A program made the translations under genes and the position numbers. The notes under the pieces are model-generated. The model did no database searches. It was not told the DNA's origin and was given only the letters and a program-made list of their open reading frames with translations. A DNA stretch of 6,542 nt. Origin: Clostridia bacterium (GTDB taxonomy: Bacteria; Bacillota; Clostridia; Oscillospirales; CAG-272). This document shows positions 1 to 6,468 of this stretch, piece after piece (position 1 is the stretch's first letter; every line of letters begins with the position of its first letter). The stretch is taken from NCBI GenBank assembly GCA_017624795.1, contig JAGAMJ010000115.1, positions 1 through 6,542 of the forward strand, written 5' to 3'.

Positions 1-558
1 ATCGAAAAGGTCGACACCCTGATCGTGGGCGGCGGCATGGCATACACCTTCTTCAAGGCACAGGGCCTTGAGATCGGTACCTCTATTTGTGAGTCTGACA
101 AGTTGGATATGGCTCGCGAGCTGATGGAAAAGGCAGCTGCAAAGGGCGTTAAGTTCCTGCTTCCTGTTGATAACAAGCTTGGCAAGGCATACGATCCCAA
201 CACCGAGAGCATGATCGTTGATTCCGACGCGATCCCCGAGGGCTGGATGGGCCTTGACATCGGTCCTAAGTCCCAGGCACTGTTCTCTGACGTTTTGAAG
301 AACGCGGGCACCGTTGTCTGGAACGGCCCGATGGGTGTTTCCGAGTGGGATAACTTCGCTGCCGGCACGCACGCTGTGGCAAATGCCGTGGCTGCTTCGG
401 GTGCGATCTCTATCATCGGCGGCGGTGACTCCGCAGCTGCTGTTGAAAAGCTTGGCTTTGCCGACAAGATGACGCACGTTTCCACGGGCGGTGGCGCGTC
501 GCTTGAATTCCTTGAAGGCAAGACTCTTCCCGGAATTGCTTGCCTGCTTGACAAATAA
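1..558 (+). CDS. pgk: Phosphoglycerate kinase, C-terminal half (5' end outside window)
   Basis: Phosphoglycerate kinase (EC 2.7.2.3) transfers the acyl phosphate of 1,3-bisphosphoglycerate to ADP, giving 3-phosphoglycerate and ATP in cytosolic glycolysis. The frame is open from base 1 and ends at TAA 556-558, giving 185 codons; the family is usually about 390-400 residues, so the N-terminal 3-phosphoglycerate-binding domain lies upstream of the window. What is seen is the nucleotide-binding domain: GGGMAYTF at codons 10-17, WNGPMGV at 107-113, the glycine-rich GGGDSAAA from codon 140, and STGGGASLEFLEG from codon 161, ending in LPGIACLLDK. These are characteristic PGK motifs and all are intact. 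The GTG at 25-27 is an internal valine codon and not a start. tpiA follows after 27 nt, so the two are probably cotranscribed, perhaps with gap upstream (inference). Confidence 0.97.
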   Translation: MEKVDTLIVGGGMAYTFFKAQGLEIGTSICESDKLDMARELMEKAAAKGVKFLLPVDNKLGKAYDPNTESMIVDSDAIPEGWMGLDIGPKSQALFSDVLKNAGTVVWNGPMGVSEWDNFAAGTHAVANAVAASGAISIIGGGDSAAAVEKLGFADKMTHVSTGGGASLEFLEGKTLPGIACLLDK

Positions 559-568
559 TTTGACATCG

Positions 569-574
569 AAAGGA
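569..574 (+). promoter_or_regulatory. Ribosome binding site of tpiA
   Basis: AAAGGA lies 11 nt before the ATG at 586 in the short gap after pgk. It is a moderate Shine-Dalgarno match with slightly long spacing. No promoter fits in the 27-nt gap, which supports cotranscription with pgk. Confidence 0.6.
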
Positions 575-585
575 AAAGAATAGAT

Positions 586-1353
586 ATGAACACCGCAAAG
601 AGAAGAACTGTTATTGCCGGTAACTGGAAAATGAATATGACTCCCGCGTCCGCGACCGCGCTCATCAATGAGATGAAGCCCCTGGTTGCGGGCAAGGATG
701 CTTGCGACGTGGTGCTGTGCGTGCCCGCCATTGATATCCCCGCTGCCGTTGAGGCAGCAAAGGGCTCCAACATCAAGATCGGTGCCGAGAACGTGCACTT
801 CAAGGCGTCCGGCGCTTACACCGGCGAGATCTCGGCTGAAATGCTGACCGAGGCAGGCGTTGAGTACGTGGTCATCGGTCACTCCGAGCGCCGTCAGTAC
901 TTCGCAGAAACCGATCAGACCGTTAATCTGCGCACGCTCGCTGCCCTGAACGCAGGTCTTAAAGCGATCGTTTGCGTTGGTGAAACCTTGGAGCAAAGAG
1001 AGCTTGGCTACACCGAAACGCTGCTCAAATTCCAGACCAAGATGGCGCTGACCAACGTGAGCGCAGAGCAGCTGAAAAACGTGATCGTTGCATACGAGCC
1101 CGTTTGGGCGATCGGCACGGGCGTGACCGCCACCGCCGACCAGGCAGACGAGGGCAACGGCTTTGTACGTGCCGCAATTGCCGAGATGTACGGCGCTGAC
1201 GTGGCTGAAACGGTTACCGTTCAGTACGGCGGTTCTATGAACGATAAGAACGCACAGGAGCTTCTGTCCAAGGAAAACGTGGACGGCGGTCTGATCGGCG
1301 GCGCATCGCTCAAATCGGCTGCATTTGCGGCTATCGTAAACGCTGCACAGTAA
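586..1353 (+). CDS. tpiA: Triosephosphate isomerase
   Basis: Triosephosphate isomerase (EC 5.3.1.1) interconverts dihydroxyacetone phosphate and glyceraldehyde 3-phosphate, acting as a cytosolic homodimeric TIM barrel. The 255 residues match the usual length of about 250. Catalytic residues are all visible: Asn13 and Lys15 in AGNWKMN, His99 in IGHSERR, and Glu171 in YEPVWAIGTG (the general base plus mobile loop 6). The phosphate-binding strands are also present: QYGGSMN near 213-219 and DGGLIGGASL at 233-242. IVCVGETLEQRE (128-139) is another family signature. One small oddity is the C-terminal loop-6 hinge, Val180-Thr-Ala, where many homologues have Lys-Thr-Ala. The start ATG at 586 follows an AAAGGA site and puts the N terminus at the expected distance from GNWKMN. 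The gene sits 27 nt behind pgk and ahead of a terminator-like hairpin, so it appears to be the last gene of a glycolytic operon. Confidence 0.98.
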   Translation: MNTAKRRTVIAGNWKMNMTPASATALINEMKPLVAGKDACDVVLCVPAIDIPAAVEAAKGSNIKIGAENVHFKASGAYTGEISAEMLTEAGVEYVVIGHSERRQYFAETDQTVNLRTLAALNAGLKAIVCVGETLEQRELGYTETLLKFQTKMALTNVSAEQLKNVIVAYEPVWAIGTGVTATADQADEGNGFVRAAIAEMYGADVAETVTVQYGGSMNDKNAQELLSKENVDGGLIGGASLKSAAFAAIVNAAQ

Positions 1354-1364
1354 TCAAAAATGAC

Positions 1365-1398
1365 AATGGGGCTGCTGCGATCGTGGCAGCCCCGTTTT
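1365..1398 (+). terminator. Probable intrinsic terminator or attenuator after tpiA
   Basis: GGGGCTGC (1368-1375) pairs perfectly with GCAGCCCC (1386-1393). The stem can be extended outward by a T-G wobble and two A-T pairs, and inward through CG at 1378/1383. It is followed by G and four T residues (1395-1398). It lies 11 nt past the tpiA stop. The short T-run suggests that termination may be incomplete, so rbfA could be reached by readthrough; I see no clear promoter between the hairpin and rbfA. Confidence 0.65.
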
Positions 1399-1400
1399 AC

Positions 1401-1409
1401 AAAGAGGAG
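1401..1409 (+). promoter_or_regulatory. Ribosome binding site deciding the rbfA start
   Basis: AAAGAGGAG ends 8 nt before the ATG at 1418, which is ideal spacing. An in-frame GTG at 1409 would overlap this site, so ATG 1418 is the better start. Confidence 0.85.
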
Positions 1410-1417
1410 TGAAGTGT

Positions 1418-1792
1418 ATGGCAAATTATCGCAGAGGAAGAATCAACGATGAAATGCAAAAGACCCTTGCCGAGATCCTGCGCGAGGTGAAGGATCCCCG
1501 CGTCAGCGACGCCTTTATCAGCGTCACGGGCGTAGACGTCACGCCCGATCTCAAATACGCAAAGGTCTATTATTCGGCGATGCGGGGCGAGAAAAAGGAG
1601 GTCTATCTCGGGCTAAAATCCTCGGCGGGCTTTATCCGCCGTCAGGTGGCGCAGCGTATGAATCTGCGTGCCACCCCCGAATTTACCTTCGTTGAAGATG
1701 AATCGATCGCCTACGGCGCTCGTATTTCGGGCATTCTCAATTCCATCACCATCACCGATCCCGATGATGCAAACGAGAGTGAGGAACAGTGA
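1418..1792 (+). CDS. rbfA: 30S ribosome-binding factor A (RbfA)
   Basis: RbfA is a small KH-fold protein that binds the immature 30S subunit in the cytoplasm, helps process and fold the 5' end of 16S rRNA, and is tied to cold adaptation in species where it has been studied. The 124-residue product is of typical length. Family features are seen in order: the N-terminal RRGRIN-DEMQKTLAEIL helix, VKDPRVSD (24-31), the SVTGVDVTPDL strand (35-45) followed by KYAKVYYS (46-53), the SSAGFIRRQV helix (68-77) with the Ala-Gly kink of this KH variant, LRATPEFTFVEDESI (83-97), and a short acidic tail. The start is ATG 1418, supported by GAGGAG. The stop TGA 1790-1792 shares its last base with the nrnA start. 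In many Bacillota rbfA follows infB; here it follows tpiA, which is the notable feature. Confidence 0.95.
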   Translation: MANYRRGRINDEMQKTLAEILREVKDPRVSDAFISVTGVDVTPDLKYAKVYYSAMRGEKKEVYLGLKSSAGFIRRQVAQRMNLRATPEFTFVEDESIAYGARISGILNSITITDPDDANESEEQ

Positions 1793-1794
1793 TG
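1781..1794 (+). promoter_or_regulatory. Coupled stop-start (TGATG) with nrnA ribosome binding site
   Basis: GAGGA (1781-1785) lies inside the end of rbfA, 6 nt before the nrnA ATG at 1792. The rbfA stop TGA (1790-1792) and the ATG share one base. This arrangement is typical of translational coupling. A GTG at 1789 in the nrnA frame is less likely to be used because it crowds the binding site. Confidence 0.8.
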
Positions 1795-2769
1795 GAGTAT
1801 CGCAAGCTGACCGTACAGGAGGCGCTGGAACGCTTGCTGCCGCCGCAGCCGACCTGTATTTTGTTCCATACGCACCCCGATGCTGACGCCATCGGCTCGG
1901 CGTTTGCGCTTGCCGCATTTTTGGAGGCACAGGGCAGCTGCTGCTATTGCCTTTGTGCCGATGAGGTACCGGAACGTCTGTCTTTTTTGAACGAGGGCTT
2001 GCAGCAAAGCGTGTTGCCATCAAGCTTGCCTGACGGCTTTGAGAACGCGCGCTTTATCAGCGTCGATACCGCCTCGCCATCTCAATTGGGTGCGCTTTAT
2101 GCGCTTTACGGCGACCGCGTTTCGCTGATGATCGATCACCACGAAACGGGCACGCCCTATGCCGATCATCTGATCGTACCCGATGCCGCCGCTTGTGGCG
2201 AGATCGTATATGACCTCATCGCCGCTTCGGGCAAGGAAGCGCCGGGCGTTTGCGATTCGCTGCTTTACGCCGCGATCAGCGGTGACACGGGCGGATTCCG
2301 TTTTTCCAACGTCACAAAGGAAACGCATCTGCGCGCAGCAGCGCTTGTGGAGCGTGGGGTTGACGTGGCAGAGATCAGCCACAAGCTGTTTGGTGTGAAA
2401 AGCTTTCCCGTGCTTCGTGCCGAGCGCCTTGGCTTTGACAAGCTGCATCTGTACGACAAGGGAAAGGTTGGCATCAGCGCCATTTCCTTTGAGGATAAGC
2501 AGTTCAATAAGCTGCAAGACGAGCATCTTTCCTCGGTAGTGGACGTTGTCCGCTCGGTGGAGGGTGTCGAGATCGCCGTGGTGATACGGCAGATCGAAAA
2601 GGAGCGAGCGTTCCGTGTTTCGATGCGCGCAAATGTAGATTTTGACGTTGCCGCGGTTTGCGCCAAATTCGGTGGCGGCGGTCACCGCCGCGCCGCGGGT
2701 GCGACGGTCGAGGCGAAGGACGTAGAGGAAGCCGAGCGCCTCGTTTTGGACGCTATTCAAAAATCATAA
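1792..2769 (+). CDS. nrnA: DHH/DHHA1 phosphoesterase, NrnA-like (oligoribonuclease / pAp phosphatase type)
   Basis: This is a bimodular DHH-DHHA1 phosphoesterase of 325 residues, the usual NrnA length. Characterised NrnA proteins are Mn2+-dependent cytosolic enzymes that degrade 2-5 nt RNA, and many also dephosphorylate pAp; related members (GdpP/DhhP-like) cleave cyclic dinucleotides or their linear products. The DHH domain shows HTHPDADAIGS at 26-36 (ligands His26, Asp30, Asp32), VDTA with Asp92, DHH at 115-117, and SGDTGGFRFSN at 163-173 with Asp165. The C-terminal substrate-binding DHHA1 module ends with GGGGHRRAAG at 294-303. No membrane segment, PAS or GGDEF domain is seen, which argues against GdpP. 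The exact substrate (short RNA, pAp or pApA) cannot be told from sequence alone. It is coupled to rbfA by a one-base overlap, and its stop codon lies inside the terminator hairpin. The common downstream partner truB is absent here. Confidence 0.93.
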   Translation: MEYRKLTVQEALERLLPPQPTCILFHTHPDADAIGSAFALAAFLEAQGSCCYCLCADEVPERLSFLNEGLQQSVLPSSLPDGFENARFISVDTASPSQLGALYALYGDRVSLMIDHHETGTPYADHLIVPDAAACGEIVYDLIAASGKEAPGVCDSLLYAAISGDTGGFRFSNVTKETHLRAAALVERGVDVAEISHKLFGVKSFPVLRAERLGFDKLHLYDKGKVGISAISFEDKQFNKLQDEHLSSVVDVVRSVEGVEIAVVIRQIEKERAFRVSMRANVDFDVAAVCAKFGGGGHRRAAGATVEAKDVEEAERLVLDAIQKS

Positions 2770-2810
2770 AATAAAAAGAGGAAGTTGAAAACTTCCTCTT
2801 TTTATTTTAT
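2766..2810. terminator. Bidirectional intrinsic terminator between nrnA and addA
   Basis: A nearly perfect inverted repeat: arms 2766-2786 and 2790-2810 pair over 21 bp around a three-base GAA loop. The G+C-containing core is GAGGAAGTT (2778-2786) against AACTTCCTC (2790-2798). It is flanked by TTTTTATTTTATTT on the + strand and, on the - strand, by TTTTTATTTTATGATTTTT, so both directions have a U-rich tail. It fills the whole 37-nt space between the converging genes, and the two stop codons (nrnA TAA 2767-2769; addA TAA, complement of 2807-2809) pair with each other in the stem. Confidence 0.95.
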
Positions 2811-5800
2811 TTCGGCAAATGAACCTCAACTGCCTCGCCAAGCGGCAGGGAATAGATCAAAATGCGATCGGGGGCTTTGCCGCAGATCTCGGCAAGCGCC
2901 ATCGCGTAATAGGAAAGCTGTTCACCGTGCCGATCGGACAGCATACGCGCGGCGGCATCGGGATCTCGCAATTCTTCGGGGGTGAGGCGGTCTGTTTTGT
3001 AGTCACACAGCACCAGCTTCCCCTTGCCATCTGTGTAAAACAGGTCGATCACGCCCTGCACAAGCAGCTTTTCGCCCTGCAATTGCTCGGCGAAGGCGGC
3101 GTCGCCCGTAAAGGCGTCGGCGGAAAGGAAAATGTTGAAGCGCGTTTCGCGATGCAGCGCGTCAGCGCCCATAAGCGACTGATAGAATTTGCTTTTGAAA
3201 AAGCGTTCCAGCTCGTTTACCCTGACGGCGTCTTGTGCTTCGGGCGAGAGATATTTCTCGTGGATCAAGCGTTGAAGCTCTGCTTTCACACCGTCTTTTT
3301 CCGCACGGCGAAAATCGCAGAATTGCAGAAATTCGTGGGTTGCGGTACCGCGCGCGGCGGCATCGGGCGTCTTGTTTTCAAACAAGGGCGTGCGGTCAAA
3401 GGTGTGCAGCAGCGCTTCTGCGTCCCCGTCTTGCAACGTCACGGGGCTTGGCGCATCGTCGTTGTCATACACGTCCAATACCACGGGGGAAAGCCGTGAT
3501 ACAGATAATTTTGCGGGCAATTTGGTCAAATGCTGATGTGGATAAACGTAAGCAAAGCGCTGCGTCAGCAAGTCAATAACAGGGCTTTCGGAACGGTCTG
3601 CGGTGCCGTTTGACTCATCTTTTTGCACGGTATTTGCAGGCGCTTTGCAAGCGTCTTCCATCGCGGGGAGCTGATCCTCCTCGATGACCTTGATCTCGGC
3701 AAACTCTGCCGTATCGGGGCGTTCCAGCGCGGCAAGGATCCAATCCAGATAGCAGCTGCCGTCGGTTGCCAGCACGCCTGCTAAGCGGTGACTTGCAACG
3801 AGAGCGCGTCCCATCGCCTTTTCCACGCCGTATTGAGGGGTGGCTGTTATATACAGACGTTCTCTTGCACGTGTCATGGCGACGTAAAGCACACGCATTT
3901 CTTCCTCGCGGTTCTGCCTGCGGATCTCAAGCGAGATCGCCTGACGCTGGAAGGTGTTGGTTCTTGAAAAAGGACCGGCATTACACAGCCGCGTGGCACA
4001 CCCAAGTCGTTCGTCGGAAAGCAGAACTGCCTTTCGGTCGTCCTCGTTAAAGCGTGAGGCGGTGCCCACAAGGAAGCAAACGGGGTATTCGAGGCCCTTT
4101 GAATGGTGAACGGTGATCAGCGAAACGGCATTCGGATCACCTTCGGGTGCGGGCATTTTTGTGCCGTTTTCCATAATGCTGTCCACGTAGCGAATGAATT
4201 GATACAGCCCCTTGAAGCCGCCCGCCTCAAAGGTGCGGGCATATTCATACAAACGGTTCAGGTTGCTTTGGCGCACCGCCGTTCCATTCTCGTCCTTTTC
4301 ATATCCCGAAAAAGAGAGTACGGCGGTTTCACGGTATAGATAACGCAGGAATTTGTCCACCGAAAGTGACTGCGCTTTTTGGCGATAAGTGGCAAGACGG
4401 GTCAAGAAATCCTCAATTTTTGTTGCCAAGCTCTCATCGTTGACGCCGTTTTGCGCCGCCTCGCAGAGCGCCTCGTACAAAGAAAGCGAGCTATTGCCAA
4501 CAGAGCGCACCGTTACAAGATCTTCAAGCGTAAAGCCGAAGAACGGGGAACGAAGCGTGGCGGCAAGATAAATGTCGCGCAAGGGGTTATCGACGGTTGC
4601 CAGAAGACTGTACATACACAGCACCTCCGGATTTTCAAAAAAGCTGCGGCGGGAGGTGTCGTTGGTGGCGATCCCATACGCGGCAAGTGCCTTTGAGAGC
4701 GACGCCGCGTGCGAGGTGCTTCGCATCAGCACCGCGATATCAGCGGCAACGATGGGCGAGCCGTCTGCCTTGCGTTCCTCTCTCAAAAGGCGTGTGATCT
4801 CGGCGGCGACCATACGCGCTTCCAATAGCGCGCTCTCGCTGTCCTCGCCCTCCTCACGTTCCTTTTTGGGCTTTTTGTCGAGTAGCATTACGCGGCATTT
4901 TGGGGATCTGTAATCCTCGTGTGGGAGGTTTTTGGAAAAAACAAGATCGTCATCGGCGGTGTAGCCGATGCCCTCGGCGCTATGAGAGAAAAGAAAGCCC
5001 GAAACGGCATTGGAAAAGCGAATCACGTTTTCATCGCAGCGGAAGCAGTTGGACATAAAAACGGTTGCGGCTTTCGCGTCGGGCGCTGCCTCGCTCAAAA
5101 GCGGAAAGTGCTTACGGTAGCTTGCAAACACTGCCGGCTGTGCGCCGCGAAAGCGGTAAATGCTTTGCTTGATATCGCCCACCATAAAGCGGTTATAGGG
5201 GGTGGAAATGGCGCGGAAGGTCGCGTCCTGCATGGCGTCCACGTCCTGATATTCGTCAATGTAGATGGCATCGTACGAGGCGGAAAGCTCACGCGCCAGG
5301 GGTGTCGGTGTGCCCTGACTGTCGACCAAAAGGCGGTACGCGGCGCGCGATACGTCTGAAAATTCAGCGATCTCACGCATCGCCTTTGCCTCTTGATATG
5401 CATCGCGGTAAAGGGAGAGCGTTTCGTGCAGCAAGCGCAGCACCGCGGCGCTCTCGGCGGCACTTTCAGCGATCTCTTTTTTTGAAATTGCCCCCAAAAC
5501 GGGTGCGTTTTTCTTCCATTTATCGCGGAATGCGTCGCAAAGCTGGCGCAACGTGAGGAAAGAATCAGACATGTCGGGCAGGCGTCCGCCCGTGAGCGTT
5601 GCAGCGAAGGGATCGCAAAGCAAGGCGCGGATCGTGTCGTGGTCCTTTGCGTCAAGCGCGGCAAGCAGGTCGTTGCACCGCTTTGCGATCTCTGTGTAAA
5701 GCGGCGCAAATTTCTTTTCCAGCTTCGAAGCTTCCCCCTCTGCGGGTAAAGCGAGAAGCGCTTCCTTGAAAATTTGGGCACCGCTTTGCGCAATTTCTCG

Positions 5801-6454
5801 TACCGTATTCAGCCAAACCTCGCCAAAGCCCGTGTCAAGAGGTGTATTTGCGCCTTGCTCGATCTCCTTGGCGGAGCGAAGCAGAATGTCGATCGATTCG
5901 GGATATTTGTTCAGTCGCTCATAGATGTCGATCAGTGTCTGTGCCAGCGAATCCTCGGTGCGGATATTACAAAAAATATCGGAAATCAAGGGGAATTGTC
6001 GTTTTTTTTCATACATCGTATCGATCGCGTCGTTCATGGTGCCCTGCCGCAAGGTGACAAGCTCGGTGTCGTCGGCCATGCGGAAGGAGGGGGGAAAGCC
6101 CGCCGCCTGAAAATTGGAACGGACCAGATCGAAATAAAAGGAGTCGATCGTGGAAATGTGCGCGCCGCCCAGCAGCATCAGCTGACGGGTGAGGTGCGTG
6201 TTGGTGGGATCCAGCGCCAGCGCCGAGGAAAGCGCGCTTGAAATGCGGTGACGCAGCTCGCCTGCGGCGGCACGGGTAAAGGTGACCACCAGAATACGGG
6301 AAATGTCGGCGGGGTGCTCGGTGTCGGTGAGCGAGCGAATGATGCGCTCGGTCAAAACGGCTGTTTTGCCCGAGCCCGCCGCGGCGGATACCAACAGGGT
6401 CTTATTTTTTTCGTTCATGGCGTCAAGCTGCGCCGTTGTCCAATTGCGTCCCAT
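2807..6454 (-). CDS. addA: ATP-dependent helicase/nuclease subunit A (AddA)
   Basis: AddA is the UvrD/RecB-like (SF1A) helicase-nuclease subunit of AddAB, which unwinds and resects double-strand DNA ends until Chi, preparing them for RecA. The 1215 residues match the family (B. subtilis AddA is about 1230). Helicase motifs in order: Q-motif WTTAQ (5-9); Walker A AAAGSGKT (24-31); Ia VTFTRAAAGEL (57-67); Ic-like STIDSFY (101-107); Walker B YIDEYQDVD (398-406); III GDIKQSIYRFRGA (426-438); IV IAVLMRS (573-579); V SLITVHHSKGLEYP (778-791); VI RVLYVAMTRARERL (854-867). A variable linker (about 915-985) leads to the RecB-type nuclease: GTATHEF with His1040, GVID with Asp1137, DYKTD with Asp1151 and Lys1153, and QLSYY (Gln1179, Tyr1183). 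All catalytic residues are present, so both activities should be intact. The start has a strong AAAGGAGG six bases upstream. addB ends 12 nt before it; the pair form one operon. Confidence 0.98.
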   Translation of the reverse strand: MGRNWTTAQLDAMNEKNKTLLVSAAAGSGKTAVLTERIIRSLTDTEHPADISRILVVTFTRAAAGELRHRISSALSSALALDPTNTHLTRQLMLLGGAHISTIDSFYFDLVRSNFQAAGFPPSFRMADDTELVTLRQGTMNDAIDTMYEKKRQFPLISDIFCNIRTEDSLAQTLIDIYERLNKYPESIDILLRSAKEIEQGANTPLDTGFGEVWLNTVREIAQSGAQIFKEALLALPAEGEASKLEKKFAPLYTEIAKRCNDLLAALDAKDHDTIRALLCDPFAATLTGGRLPDMSDSFLTLRQLCDAFRDKWKKNAPVLGAISKKEIAESAAESAAVLRLLHETLSLYRDAYQEAKAMREIAEFSDVSRAAYRLLVDSQGTPTPLARELSASYDAIYIDEYQDVDAMQDATFRAISTPYNRFMVGDIKQSIYRFRGAQPAVFASYRKHFPLLSEAAPDAKAATVFMSNCFRCDENVIRFSNAVSGFLFSHSAEGIGYTADDDLVFSKNLPHEDYRSPKCRVMLLDKKPKKEREEGEDSESALLEARMVAAEITRLLREERKADGSPIVAADIAVLMRSTSHAASLSKALAAYGIATNDTSRRSFFENPEVLCMYSLLATVDNPLRDIYLAATLRSPFFGFTLEDLVTVRSVGNSSLSLYEALCEAAQNGVNDESLATKIEDFLTRLATYRQKAQSLSVDKFLRYLYRETAVLSFSGYEKDENGTAVRQSNLNRLYEYARTFEAGGFKGLYQFIRYVDSIMENGTKMPAPEGDPNAVSLITVHHSKGLEYPVCFLVGTASRFNEDDRKAVLLSDERLGCATRLCNAGPFSRTNTFQRQAISLEIRRQNREEEMRVLYVAMTRARERLYITATPQYGVEKAMGRALVASHRLAGVLATDGSCYLDWILAALERPDTAEFAEIKVIEEDQLPAMEDACKAPANTVQKDESNGTADRSESPVIDLLTQRFAYVYPHQHLTKLPAKLSVSRLSPVVLDVYDNDDAPSPVTLQDGDAEALLHTFDRTPLFENKTPDAAARGTATHEFLQFCDFRRAEKDGVKAELQRLIHEKYLSPEAQDAVRVNELERFFKSKFYQSLMGADALHRETRFNIFLSADAFTGDAAFAEQLQGEKLLVQGVIDLFYTDGKGKLVLCDYKTDRLTPEELRDPDAAARMLSDRHGEQLSYYAMALAEICGKAPDRILIYSLPLGEAVEVHLPK

Positions 6455-6460
6455 TGATAT

Positions 6461-6468
6461 CCTCCTTT
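6461..6468 (-). promoter_or_regulatory. Strong ribosome binding site of addA, overlapping the addB stop
   Basis: Read on the - strand this is AAAGGAGG, six bases before the addA ATG (complement of 6452-6454). Its first two bases are also the last two bases of the addB TAA stop. Ribosomes finishing addB would arrive directly at the addA initiation site, which favours balanced production of the two subunits (inference). Confidence 0.88.

Noticed and set aside
1409..1417. GTG start for rbfA three codons upstream
   Set aside because: It overlaps the GAGGAG binding site; ATG 1418 has ideal spacing and yields the N terminus normal for RbfA.
2665..2699. G+C-rich inverted repeat GGCGGT/ACCGCC in nrnA as an internal terminator
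   Set aside because: It encodes the conserved GGGGHRRAAG motif and has no T-run after it; codon choice explains the symmetry.
2020..2760. Long open frame antisense to nrnA (246 codons)
   Set aside because: It mirrors nrnA codon for codon, has no recognisable domain and no suitable ribosome binding site, and nrnA has all DHH motifs. It is a by-product of G+C-biased codon use.
2819..3499. Open frame on the + strand across the end of addA (226 codons)
   Set aside because: It lies opposite the intact nuclease domain of AddA, has no family motif, and begins just after a terminator without a promoter. It is a shadow frame.
5095..5793. Second - strand frame inside addA (232 codons)
   Set aside because: It is a shifted frame of addA with arginine- and proline-rich nonsense sequence; the true frame holds Walker B and motif III in the same region. 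It gives no sign of a frameshift.
6376..6387. Perfect G+C palindrome CCGCCGCGGCGG as a possible operator or hairpin
   Set aside because: It encodes the Ala-Ala-Ala-Gly of the AddA Walker A motif, so the repeated GCG/GCC codons explain it.
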